From contig NZ_OZ244997.1 in the NCBI RefSeq assembly GCF_965223285.1, forward strand, positions 1,426,001 through 1,490,000: 64,000 bases of DNA. Direction: 5' to 3'. The translations under genes and the position numbers were made by a program. Shown here piece after piece: positions 49,817-57,979 of the stretch (its first letter is position 1; each line of letters opens with the position of its first letter). The notes beneath the pieces are model-generated. The model was not told the origin of the DNA. It saw nothing but the letters and a program-made list of their open reading frames with translations, and searched no databases. The stretch comes from Leptofilum sp965223285. Its GTDB lineage: Bacteria > Chloroflexota > Anaerolineae > Promineifilales > Promineifilaceae.

Positions 49817-50557
49817 CTGCCAGCGAGAACATGTGATTTAACTATTACTTTTGATGAAGCAATAAATGGCACTGAAAAAGATATTGAAATAAGACGGCCT
49901 GAGATATGTGCTGTATGTCATGGAACTGGGGCAAAGCGTGGAACAAAACCTATTAGGTGTTCAGTTTGCGATGGGGCTGGTGAAGTTCGTAGAATCCATA
50001 ATTCAGCCATTGGCTCTTTTTCCAACCTTATTACTTGTGAAAATTGTGAAGGCACCGGAGAATTCATTCCTGAAAAATGTCTAGAATGTAATGGGGAAAA
50101 ACGAATTTTTCAGCGGAAAACACTGAGGGTTAAGATTCCTGCAGGCGTCGACAATGATGTGCAGATTCGTTTGTCTGGTGAAGGAGCACCAGGACTAAAT
50201 GGTAACCAAAATGGAAACTTATATGTAGTCCTTTCCGTTCAAGAGCATCAATTTCTTGTTAGGGAGGAGAAAAACCTTTTTTATGAATTACCAGTTATAC
50301 CGGAGCAGGCAAAGAATGGAGGGAAAATTGAAATACCAACTGCCTATGGTTGGGGCACTTTGAGAATTCCGCCAAATACAAAACATGGAGACAAAATCAA
50401 GTTAAAAGGAATGGGGGTGAAGGATGTCCGCAATCCAAACGAAAATCCTGGGGATCAAATCGTACAAATCATTGTTACAGATCCTGATGCGTTACCTGAA
50501 AAAAGCAAGTATCTTTTTAATATGACGAACAAGTCTTTTAGACGAAGTAATCGATAA
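49817..50557 (+). pseudogene. DnaJ fragment lacking the J domain
   Basis: An open frame from just after an in-frame TAA (49814) to TAA at 50557 encodes the zinc-finger and substrate-binding parts of DnaJ. It has DLTITFDEAINGTEKDIEI, four zinc motifs (CAVCHGTG, CSVCDGAG, CENCEGTG, CLECNGE) and the C-terminal domains with LRVKIPAGVDNDVQIRL and KHGDKIKLKGMG. The J domain and Gly/Phe linker are absent upstream, and there is no start codon near the beginning (only a GTG at 50159, inside the C-terminal domain). The DNA is AT-rich and free of ACGGCCGT, unlike its surroundings. It looks like a 5'-deleted, horizontally acquired dnaJ. Confidence 0.85.
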
Positions 50558-50662
50558 TAACCCCCGCTATTGACAGGTCTTCTCAATGTGCTGTGGCAGG
50601 CGTCTCGCCTCGCCACCTTCTTCATTTGCCGCGAAGTTTGCTTGCCAAGCTACCAAAAGCAA

Positions 50663-50695
50663 AAGTGCGACACACCTCGAAGGTGCGTCGCACTT
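50663..50695. repeat. Hairpin repeat AAGTGCGAC...GTCGCACTT
   Basis: Fifteen-base arms with one G-U-type mismatch around a three-base loop (CGA). It lies in the short gap between the dnaJ fragment and the xdh remnant, where another weaker palindrome (about 50590-50613) also occurs. Confidence 0.65.
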
Positions 50696-50711
50696 GTTAG
50701 TTTAGGATTGT

Positions 50712-50783
50712 ATCGCCTCATATACGCGCTGTGGTGTGAAGGGAATCCTGCGGAGGCGGGTGCCAGTGGCGTTGGTCGGCGTT
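50712..50783 (-). pseudogene. Remnant of a second xdh-like 3' end
   Basis: On the minus strand this segment reads NATGTRLRRIPFTPQRVYEA followed by IQS and a stop. It is nearly the same as the C-terminus of the intact molybdopterin oxidoreductase (NATGTRLRRIPFTPQRVHEA, MNQK) at 51317-51403. The DNA copies share about four-fifths of their bases over about 70 positions. The remnant ends exactly at the stop of the DUF4258-partner gene, so the two-gene pair at 50782-51320 is bracketed by two xdh 3' ends. Confidence 0.8.
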
Positions 50784-50994
50784 AGGCTGCAACTGGTGTC
50801 AGTTTGTAAATCTGCCCGTATTTTGAGGCGGTAACAATGTCTTCCTGTTTTAACGCCTGTCGTACATCATCCAGTTTGTAGGCATCTGCTACTGAAAGGT
50901 AAGGTGACCATTCATCCTCGGTGATTGTCAGATCTACCTCGACTTCGGCAATGTACTCACCAACGTGAATTAATTTAGTTTGCCTTTTTTTCAT
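50782..50994 (-). CDS. Small protein paired with DUF4258 (antitoxin-like)
   Basis: A 70-residue protein (LIHVGEYIAEVEVDLTITED, then WSPYLSVADAYKLDDVRQAL). This type is regularly encoded after DUF4258 proteins and may be an antitoxin or partner, though its activity is not established. Its ATG overlaps the stop of the DUF4258 gene by four bases (ATGA). The pair sits between the intact xdh-like gene and a remnant of a second xdh 3' end. Confidence 0.7.
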   Translation of the reverse strand: MKKRQTKLIHVGEYIAEVEVDLTITEDEWSPYLSVADAYKLDDVRQALKQEDIVTASKYGQIYKLTPVAA

Positions 50995-51320
50995 TTTGTC
51001 TCTTTCCTTCGCACAAAATCATCATGCCAACGTTTTGGATCGGGTCGATAAGCGGTAATTAAGACAGTTGGTGAGGTTTTGCCTAACGGAATTCCCCATA
51101 GAACATGAATCGGTTGCCCATTTGTATCATGTTGCAACAGCAAAATGCAAGGTCCTTTATGATAATCTGGATACTCCTCAACTATTGTAGCTGATTCAAG
51201 CCCATCCATGACCTCACGGGCCAGAATATTATCATTGGCTAATTCTTCGTAGCCATGCGCTGAGATTTTCACCTCTTCTTTTTCATGCAGTTGGCGAATC
51301 TGCCCTAAAAGTTCGCTCAT
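50991..51320 (-). CDS. DUF4258 protein (toxin-like)
   Basis: A 109-residue protein with the DUF4258 pattern: VKISAHGYEELANDNILARE, then EYPDYHKGPCILLLQHDTNG and PIHVLWGIP, ending TAYRPDPKRWHDDF. The fold is thought to be RelE-like, and DUF4258 genes are often paired with a small second gene, as here, suggesting a toxin-antitoxin-like unit. This is inference. Its ATG at 51320 overlaps the stop of the xdh-like gene (51317). The upstream frame extending to 51506 lies within that gene and is not real. Confidence 0.75.
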   Translation of the reverse strand: MSELLGQIRQLHEKEEVKISAHGYEELANDNILAREVMDGLESATIVEEYPDYHKGPCILLLQHDTNGQPIHVLWGIPLGKTSPTVLITAYRPDPKRWHDDFVRRKETK

Positions 51321-54271
51321 TTTTGATTCATCGCCTCGTGCACCCGCTGGGGCGTAAACGGAATGCGGCGGAGGCGGGTGCCAGTGGCGTTGGTGACGGC
51401 GTTGGCAATGGCCGGGGCCACGCCATCCTTGGGGATTTCGGCAATGGCTTTGGCGCCAAAGGGGCCGGTGGGTTCGTTGGTTTGCACCAGGATGGCCTGC
51501 ATCCAAGGCATCTCGTCGGCGCGGTAGATGTGGTAAGGGCCAAACTGGTCGTTGATGAGGTTGCCTGCCTCGTTGTAGACCATCTCTTCGCAGTGGCCGT
51601 AGCCTAGTGCCTGCACCATGCCGCCCTCCACCTGGCCGCTAGCGGTGATGGGGTTAATCGGCACACCTGCATCCACCGCCATCACCAGCTTGGTGACGGT
51701 AACTTGCCCTGTTTCAATGTCCACCTCCACTTCGGCAAACTGTCCGGCAAACGGCGGCGGGGAGTCCATGCTAACGTAGCTGGCTGTAGCCATGATTTGC
51801 CGTTGCTGGTCTTGGTGCAGGCTGTGCAGACCGATTGCTTCCATGCTGACGGAACGGCCGTCTCCAGCCACCGCATGTCGATTTTCCAACCGAATATCAT
51901 CCCAGCTATCCAGTTCTAGCATGAGGGCAGCCCGTTCCTTGATTTGTTCTGCTACCTGTTCGGCGGCGCGTTTAACGGCCGTTCCCGAAATATAGGTCGT
52001 GCTACTGGCGTAAGCCCCCGTGTCAAACGGCGTCATGTCCGTGTCGCTAGAATAGATGATGATGTCTTCTAATGGCACACCCAGCACCTCGGCCGCAATT
52101 TGGCTGAGCACCGTGTCGGACCCCGTGCCCAAATCCGTCGCGCCGACCAGCACGTTAAACGAGCCGTCGTCATTGATTTTTACCGACGCGCCGCCCATGT
52201 CTAGCCCCGGAATGGCCGTGCCGTGCATACACATGGCTGCGCCCAGGCCACGCCGCAGATGGGGGTTGCCCGGAACTTCATGCCAACCCGGTTCAAACTG
52301 CCGTTCCCAACCAATTGCCTTCATCCCCTGCTCAAAACATTCATTCAGCCCGCACGATTCAATGAGCGGTACGGTGATAACGGTATCTTTTTCGCCTTCG
52401 CCCAGGAGCGGCGCAATGGGCATGGGGTCACCGGCCTGCACCCAATTTTTGCGGCGGAACTCGATGGGATCGAGCTTAAGCATGGCGGCGATCTCGTCCA
52501 TGTGGCATTCTAACGAGAAGAGCGCCTGTGGCCCGCCGTAGCCGCGATACGCACCGGGGACGGGCAAATTGGTGTAGGCCACCGTGCAGTCAAACTCTCG
52601 ATTTTTGCAATTGTAGCTGCTCAATCCGCGCAGGCCGGTGACGGTCTGCACGGTCAGGCCATGCGTGCCGTAAGCACCCGTGTTGCCGATGACGGTCATT
52701 CGCATGGAGTGGAGCGTGCCGTCGGCCATCACGCCTGTTTTCCAGGTGATGGTTTGGGGATGGCGGGTGCGGCTGCTGCGGAACTCTTCGCTGCGCGTCA
52801 GCTCCATCCGCACCGGGCGTCCGGTGGCAATGGTGAGATGCCCCACGATGTCCTCGATGAGCATCTCTTGCTTGACGCCAAAGCCGCCGCCGATGCGCGG
52901 CTTGATGACGCGAATGCGGCGCACGGGCAAATCGAGCAGGGGGGCCACCATGCGGCGCACGTGGAACGGCACCTGGGTGCTGGTGCGAATCACCAGGCGT
53001 TCATCCGCATCCCACCAGCTAATGGCGACGTGGGGTTCAATCGGTGCCTGCTGCACCTGGTGGACGTAGTAGGTGTGTTTAAAGACGTGATCGGCCTCAG
53101 CAAAGCCTTGCTCCACATCACCCACTTCGGCCTGGATGTGGTGGACGATGTTGCGGCTGGCATCGTGAATCTTTTCAGTATCTTCCTCATCATGAATAAT
53201 GGGCGCACCGGGCTTGATGGCTTCATTTTCATCGAAGACAGCGGGCAGAACTTCATACTCAACTTTGATGAGCTTAAGGGCCTCTTCGGCAATCGCTTCG
53301 CTCTCGGCAGCAACGGCCGCAACGCGATCTCCCACATAGCGCACTTTATTATCAAAACTGACCTGATCGTGCGGTGGCGGGTTTGGGTAGCTTTGTCCGC
53401 CAGAGGCATACTTAACCCGCTTGACGTTTTTGTAATGAATCACGGCATGGACACCGGGCAGGGCTTCGGCTGCGCTGGCATCAATGTCTAAAATGCGGGC
53501 GTGGGCGTGGGGACTGGTGAGCAGCTTTGCGTACAGCATCCCACGCATCTCGATGTCGTCCACGAAGGCGGGATTGCCTTTGGTTAATTTAACCGCATCA
53601 ACTTTAGTTTCTGGTTTGCCGACAACGGCCGTTTCCGGTACGCCAGACGTGAGCCGAATGTCAGTTTGGGGTTTGGTTTGGGTGGAGATTGGAGACTGGA
53701 GATTGGAGATTTCTTCTCCTGTCGGATCGGGTGCTTCATCAGAAGGAGGGTAATCGGCAAAAAAGGTGGCATCGACGATGGGCGGGCCGTCGTAGGGTGG
53801 CACCTCTTCGCCACGTAAATAAGCGGCGGCGCGCAGCACGGCTTCCACTGGCTTGACGTAGCCCGTTTCGCGGCACAAAATGCCGGAAAAAGCCTCGCGT
53901 ACCTCAACTTCTGTAGGATTGAGATTTTTATCTAGCAATGCTTTGGTGGCTAAAATCATGGCTGGGGTGCTGTAGCCAGATTGAATGGAACCCGTTTCCA
54001 CAAACGCTTTTTGAATGGGATGCAGTTCGTTGACGCCAGGATTAAGTCCTTCCACCGTTTCGATGCGATGACCAACTGCCTGCCCAGCCAGCATTACGTC
54101 GCTGTTGACTAGCTGCCCATCGACCAAAACGGCCGCTGCCCCCGTTTTTCCGTCATGACTACCAAAACGCACGCTAAATAAGCCTGCGCCGCGCAAAGCT
54201 GAAAGGAGCGTATCGGTGGGCTTTGCTGAAACTTCATGATCATTGCCATTGATATTCAGTGAGAGGGTCAT
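51317..54271 (-). CDS. Xanthine dehydrogenase-family molybdopterin oxidoreductase fused to a degenerate [2Fe-2S] domain
   Basis: A 984-residue fusion. Residues 1-160 are collinear with the two-domain [2Fe-2S] subunit of the xanthine oxidase family, but its ligands are gone. The usual CGEGECGACTV block is replaced by RFGSHDGKTGAAAVLVDG, QCGFCTPG by QSGYSTPA, and the last pair CRCTG by CRETG, leaving one Cys of eight. Residues 225 onward are a normal Mo-binding subunit: RYVGDRVAAVAAES, PRIGGGFGVKQE, GAYRGYGGPQALF and the C-terminal GQVEGGMVQALGYG and AKAIAEIPKDG, where the Glu matches the catalytic GxxE. The substrate is unknown. No FAD subunit or Mo-cofactor gene is adjacent. Confidence 0.88.
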   Translation of the reverse strand: MTLSLNINGNDHEVSAKPTDTLLSALRGAGLFSVRFGSHDGKTGAAAVLVDGQLVNSDVMLAGQAVGHRIETVEGLNPGVNELHPIQKAFVETGSIQSGYSTPAMILATKALLDKNLNPTEVEVREAFSGILCRETGYVKPVEAVLRAAAYLRGEEVPPYDGPPIVDATFFADYPPSDEAPDPTGEEISNLQSPISTQTKPQTDIRLTSGVPETAVVGKPETKVDAVKLTKGNPAFVDDIEMRGMLYAKLLTSPHAHARILDIDASAAEALPGVHAVIHYKNVKRVKYASGGQSYPNPPPHDQVSFDNKVRYVGDRVAAVAAESEAIAEEALKLIKVEYEVLPAVFDENEAIKPGAPIIHDEEDTEKIHDASRNIVHHIQAEVGDVEQGFAEADHVFKHTYYVHQVQQAPIEPHVAISWWDADERLVIRTSTQVPFHVRRMVAPLLDLPVRRIRVIKPRIGGGFGVKQEMLIEDIVGHLTIATGRPVRMELTRSEEFRSSRTRHPQTITWKTGVMADGTLHSMRMTVIGNTGAYGTHGLTVQTVTGLRGLSSYNCKNREFDCTVAYTNLPVPGAYRGYGGPQALFSLECHMDEIAAMLKLDPIEFRRKNWVQAGDPMPIAPLLGEGEKDTVITVPLIESCGLNECFEQGMKAIGWERQFEPGWHEVPGNPHLRRGLGAAMCMHGTAIPGLDMGGASVKINDDGSFNVLVGATDLGTGSDTVLSQIAAEVLGVPLEDIIIYSSDTDMTPFDTGAYASSTTYISGTAVKRAAEQVAEQIKERAALMLELDSWDDIRLENRHAVAGDGRSVSMEAIGLHSLHQDQQRQIMATASYVSMDSPPPFAGQFAEVEVDIETGQVTVTKLVMAVDAGVPINPITASGQVEGGMVQALGYGHCEEMVYNEAGNLINDQFGPYHIYRADEMPWMQAILVQTNEPTGPFGAKAIAEIPKDGVAPAIANAVTNATGTRLRRIPFTPQRVHEAMNQK

Positions 54272-54323
54272 TTTTATTTCCTTCGCATGTGGTTAATGAG
54301 TTTGGATACAGTGATGAGCGACT

Positions 54324-55154
54324 TTAAGATTCGCTTTTCTTAATCAATTCTTTGACTGCCTGAACTAGCTCATCCACGGTTTGATACCGATCTTGTGGGT
54401 CTTTTGCAAGTGCTTTTTGCAACAATTCGTCCCAGGGGGATGGCAGGGTGGGGATAGCTGCCTGAACGCTGGGAATGGGATTGTTGAGATGCGCCATCAC
54501 TATGCTCACAATTGAGTCTCCCTTGAAGGGTAATTCGCCTGTGAGCATGAAGAATAGGACGATGCCCAGAGCGTAAATGTCGGTACGGCCGTCCAGCTCT
54601 TTGGTGCCCTGAATTTGTTCAGGGCTCATATACTCAACCGTGCCAATCATGACGCCCGTGCCGGTAATGCCTTTGGCTGCTTGCAAATTTTTGGCTGTGC
54701 CAAAGTCGGAGAGGAAGGGTTCATTACGGCCGTTAAACAAAATGTTGGCAGGCTTAATATCTCGATGCAGAATGCCTTTTTCATGGGCTTCGCCCAAAGC
54801 AGCTCCCACACGTTCGATAATGTAGCTCGTCTCCTCCAATGGGAGCGCACCATTTTGCAGCCGCGCTTCCAGGGTGCCACCCGGCATGTAGCGCATCACA
54901 ATGTAAGAGAGGTCGCCCTGATGCCCAAAATCGTAAATGGGAATAACGGCCGAATGCTCCAGCGCGGCAATTGTTTCAGCTTCTTGCTGAAAGCGATCAT
55001 AAAAGTTGGGGTCGGTGGCCAACATTTTGGCAGAAAGCACCTTCACCGCTACCTTCCGCCGAATCATGGGGTCTTCTGCCAGAAAAACGGCCGCCATGCC
55101 GCCCCTGGCAATCTCTTCAATGATTTTGTAACGGCCAATTCGCTCTGGTGTCAT
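54324..55154 (-). CDS. Soluble Ser/Thr protein kinase (PknB-like)
   Basis: A 276-residue protein made of a kinase domain only, with no membrane helix or PASTA repeats. Motifs: Gly loop IARGGMAAVF, Lys in VAVKVLS, catalytic loop HRDIKPANIL, DFGTAK, and the activation segment ending GTVEYMSPEQ. All catalytic residues are present, so it should be active. Substrates are unknown. It is 52 bases upstream of the molybdopterin oxidoreductase gene in the same orientation and may share its transcript. Confidence 0.92.
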   Translation of the reverse strand: MTPERIGRYKIIEEIARGGMAAVFLAEDPMIRRKVAVKVLSAKMLATDPNFYDRFQQEAETIAALEHSAVIPIYDFGHQGDLSYIVMRYMPGGTLEARLQNGALPLEETSYIIERVGAALGEAHEKGILHRDIKPANILFNGRNEPFLSDFGTAKNLQAAKGITGTGVMIGTVEYMSPEQIQGTKELDGRTDIYALGIVLFFMLTGELPFKGDSIVSIVMAHLNNPIPSVQAAIPTLPSPWDELLQKALAKDPQDRYQTVDELVQAVKELIKKSES

Positions 55155-55492
55155 CGTTTCTCCCGGAGATGGTTGAGCTGGATTTTATTCCAATGTGTAG
55201 CTGGATTCAAATGGGAAGGGAAAACGCGTAAAGGTAGTTTGTTGAGGTATATCGTTTGGTAGAGACAGATTGGGGTGGATGTTGTGGGGGCGAGCTGGCG
55301 GGAGGAATGCCACTCTGCTACAGGGTTAGGCAGAAAGCCCAGTTTTATTATAAGAAACGGCCGTCGCCCGAATGTACCTACTCACCAACATTTGCCCTGC
55401 TGTCAGCAAATAATGGAGGCAGATAACTATATTGAACGAAACGACCGTTTCTGAAAATTGGTATAAACAGTATCAACAAGAAGAAAAATGAG
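55155..55492. other. Gene-free region upstream of the kinase gene
   Basis: About 340 bases with one ACGGCCGT element near 55357. A 19-codon frame near 55432-55491 (NETTVSENWYKQYQQEEK) has no good start signal and is not called. The kinase promoter should lie here; no clear -35/-10 pair or repeat was found. Confidence 0.5.
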
Positions 55493-56401
55493 CTATTCTT
55501 CAGTCGCCTCTTTTGGCGAGAGCAGCGCAAGGATGCCAACCAAACCCATGTTGGTGTAGAGCAACGGCGACATAAAAGGTGCGCCGCGCAAGAACCGTTC
55601 AGGAACGATAGTGCTTTGTGAAGTCAGGTCAGCTTGAACATGGAAGTACGTTCCCAAAACCCCTACCACAATCATCAAAACCATGGCAGCAAGATAAATG
55701 GTGACATCTTCTGCTGTCAATTTCCGATTGACGGCACCCATTCCCGCAGAAACGGCCGTAGCAAATACCCCAACGACAAACGGTGCCCAAAGCCAGGGAT
55801 TTTCCCAAGGGTGCCGTGCATGATCCAGCGCGCTGCTCACCAACGCCGCTAATGTGCCTAGACTTACCAAAAAGAAGTAAGCGCGGGTTTTGCTGTACGG
55901 CATTTGTACCGTGCGCCCGAACGGAATCTTAAGGCGACCACTGCCAGACGGTGACTCTTCCCAGGCAGCACTGAGGCCAAGCATGCCAATGCCAGCAAAG
56001 GCAAAAGGTGCCAAGAACGGTGGTGCCCAGACCAGCAGACTCAGCGTTACGCGCTGTCCAATCGGCGCAGTAGGTAAGGTGCCTCGCACCAGGTGGAAAT
56101 ACGCCCCCAACACCCCAACGATGATACTGGCGATGAAAACGGCCGTGGCCAACCAACTAGCCGTTCTGCGATTGCGCAAGGCAATCATTCCAGAGATGAG
56201 AAGTAAAACACCGGCCACTGGCCCGAAAATGATCGGAATCCATTCACGGGGTTGTATCGTATTGTTTAAAACATGAGCTAGGAACGTATCCAGTCCCAGC
56301 ATAATTTCATTAAAGGCAGCCATCAGCAGCATAGCCTGATCGCGAGAAATGGGCACACGCCGCCGCCTGGCCCTAGGAAAAACAGTTGCTAAATAGTTCA
56401 T
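55493..56401 (-). CDS. Eight-helix membrane protein with internal duplication
   Basis: A 302-residue membrane protein with no recognised family. The halves resemble each other: VGVLGAYFHLVRGTLPTAPI followed by a PPFLAPFAFAGIGMLGL helix in the first, and VGVLGTYFHVQADLTSQSTI followed by a GAPFMSPLLYTNMGLVGIL helix in the second. A repeated His (YFH) in a membrane helix could bind heme or quinol. It lies 64 bases downstream of the multiheme cytochrome gene in the same orientation, so it may be the membrane partner that passes electrons between quinone and the cytochrome. That role is inference. Confidence 0.75.
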   Translation of the reverse strand: MNYLATVFPRARRRRVPISRDQAMLLMAAFNEIMLGLDTFLAHVLNNTIQPREWIPIIFGPVAGVLLLISGMIALRNRRTASWLATAVFIASIIVGVLGAYFHLVRGTLPTAPIGQRVTLSLLVWAPPFLAPFAFAGIGMLGLSAAWEESPSGSGRLKIPFGRTVQMPYSKTRAYFFLVSLGTLAALVSSALDHARHPWENPWLWAPFVVGVFATAVSAGMGAVNRKLTAEDVTIYLAAMVLMIVVGVLGTYFHVQADLTSQSTIVPERFLRGAPFMSPLLYTNMGLVGILALLSPKEATEE

Positions 56402-56421
56402 ATTGAGATTGCCAAAAACCG

Positions 56422-56455
56422 CCGGGCGTGATCAATACAAATTGATCACGCCCGG
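56422..56455. repeat. 15-base-arm hairpin between cytochrome and membrane-protein genes
   Basis: CCGGGCGTGATCAAT and its exact complement enclose a four-base loop. There is no U-run, so rather than a full terminator it may stabilise the cytochrome message or reduce read-through into the membrane-protein gene. Confidence 0.7.
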
Positions 56456-56464
56456 GGATGGGGA

Positions 56465-57793
56465 TTAATTACTATCAATTGGACCAGGAGGGCCGGGATC
56501 AATGGGTTCCATGCCAGCTTCTTCCAGCTTGTCATTCACCATTTCAATCAGCTCTGCCCGATCGTGTAAGATTTCGTAAGCACCATGCCACTGCACGTAA
56601 TCGGCACCTTGCATCCAGGTGCCAAATTTAGCAGTACGGCCCCAATGATGCCACAGGTTAAAGTAAACGAAATCAATCGGTTCGTCGAACGGTTGGGCAG
56701 TTAATAACCCATTATCTTTCAATGGTTGAATGATTTCATCACTTTCAACAACCCAAGCATTAACTTGCTCAACAGCTTTGTCTGCATCCGTATAGAATGT
56801 TTCAATAAAGTTGCTGTTGTGGCATTCAGAACAAACCCCTTGCATCCGAGTCATATTGTCTTGCCAGGCGGGACGTCTTGAACTAATTGGTGCAGCCAGG
56901 TTCCACGTGAGCCGGTCGCCAACGTCGTGGGTAGTAGCTGTTGGGCCAAATCCGCTCATATGACAAGTAGCACAGGTAGGCGCGGGGAAGTTGGTGGTAT
57001 CAAGCGTACCTGGTTCGGCTTCCCAATCCCAGTTGTGTCCATCTGTAGCGTAAGCAATACCGTGTGGTGATTCCTGATAGATTTCCCACTGCGGATGATC
57101 TGGGCCGATATGACATGCATTACACGTTTCTGGTCGGCGAGCCTGCTCTAAGCTGAACTCATGGCGCAAATGGCAATCCTGACACTGACCTACAGAACCA
57201 TCTTCTGCTGGCTTGCCGATGTCATGGCAGCTTTCGCAAGCAAATTTAGTAATGGCCGGCCCCTCAATGGCATGAAGTGAATTTCTGGCTCGTACCTTAT
57301 CATCACTGTAGCCACCTTCAGGAATGGATGAATAAATATCCAAAAGGTCTTCAGATAGCACCTCTTGCCCGGCATAGGCTACATAGGAAGGAAGCCCATG
57401 ACGACTTTGATTATATTGGGCCACTTCATTTTCATGGCAAGATTCGCACATTGCTGTGGTTGGTGAATTAAGCACATAAGTTTCCTCATGCTCAACTGCA
57501 CCTGGGTAATCGGCATCAACCTCATGGCAGTCGCGGCAGGTTACCTCTGCGGCTGCCATCGTGCTATGTCCATACTGTTCAACAATGCCGGGTGTGTTGC
57601 GTTCGTGGCAAACAACACAATCGTCATCGCTGTCCGCAAGAACGTTGACACGTTCATCACCGTTTGCATTCTCGCCGGAATTACTTACGGCCATGATAAC
57701 CAAAGTTAACCCAGCAACAATCAACACAGCAATGATGCCGAGGATGAGCAGCCGAAACGAGCTGCTGCTATTCGTAGATGATTGTTGACTCAT
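56465..57793 (-). CDS. Octaheme c-type cytochrome, HAO-like
   Basis: A 442-residue exported cytochrome with an N-terminal helix (ILGIIAVLIVAGLTLVIM) and eight CXXCH heme motifs in order: CVVCH, CRDCH, CESCH, CESCH, CQDCH, CNACH, CATCH, CSECH. Count, spacing and the C-terminal helical block (HHWGRTAKFGTWMQGADYVQ, then WHGAYEIL) match the hydroxylamine-oxidoreductase-like octaheme family. Members oxidise hydroxylamine or hydrazine or, lacking the cross-linking Tyr, reduce nitrite to ammonium; which applies here cannot be decided by eye. The helix suggests membrane attachment. GGAGG precedes the start. The next gene may encode its membrane partner, and a Crp/Fnr gene lies upstream. Confidence 0.88.
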   Translation of the reverse strand: MSQQSSTNSSSSFRLLILGIIAVLIVAGLTLVIMAVSNSGENANGDERVNVLADSDDDCVVCHERNTPGIVEQYGHSTMAAAEVTCRDCHEVDADYPGAVEHEETYVLNSPTTAMCESCHENEVAQYNQSRHGLPSYVAYAGQEVLSEDLLDIYSSIPEGGYSDDKVRARNSLHAIEGPAITKFACESCHDIGKPAEDGSVGQCQDCHLRHEFSLEQARRPETCNACHIGPDHPQWEIYQESPHGIAYATDGHNWDWEAEPGTLDTTNFPAPTCATCHMSGFGPTATTHDVGDRLTWNLAAPISSRRPAWQDNMTRMQGVCSECHNSNFIETFYTDADKAVEQVNAWVVESDEIIQPLKDNGLLTAQPFDEPIDFVYFNLWHHWGRTAKFGTWMQGADYVQWHGAYEILHDRAELIEMVNDKLEEAGMEPIDPGPPGPIDSN

Positions 57794-57979
57794 AAACTAT
57801 CCTCCTGTGGATGTTTAACTTAAAAATCGCCAGGGACATAAAAGCCCCTCGAGGAACAGTATAACGGTTACATATACAGCTTTCTTTGCGGTGGCGCAAT
57901 TAACGATGATCTTTTACGAAATTGTTTAGGATTTAGAAGTAAATTTAAGCTGAATGTTAGATGTAAATCTGAAGGATTT

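Noticed and set aside
55432..55491. Nineteen-codon frame NETTVSENWYKQYQQEEK
   Set aside because: Start would be TTG with a ribosome-binding site too far away; no family resemblance.
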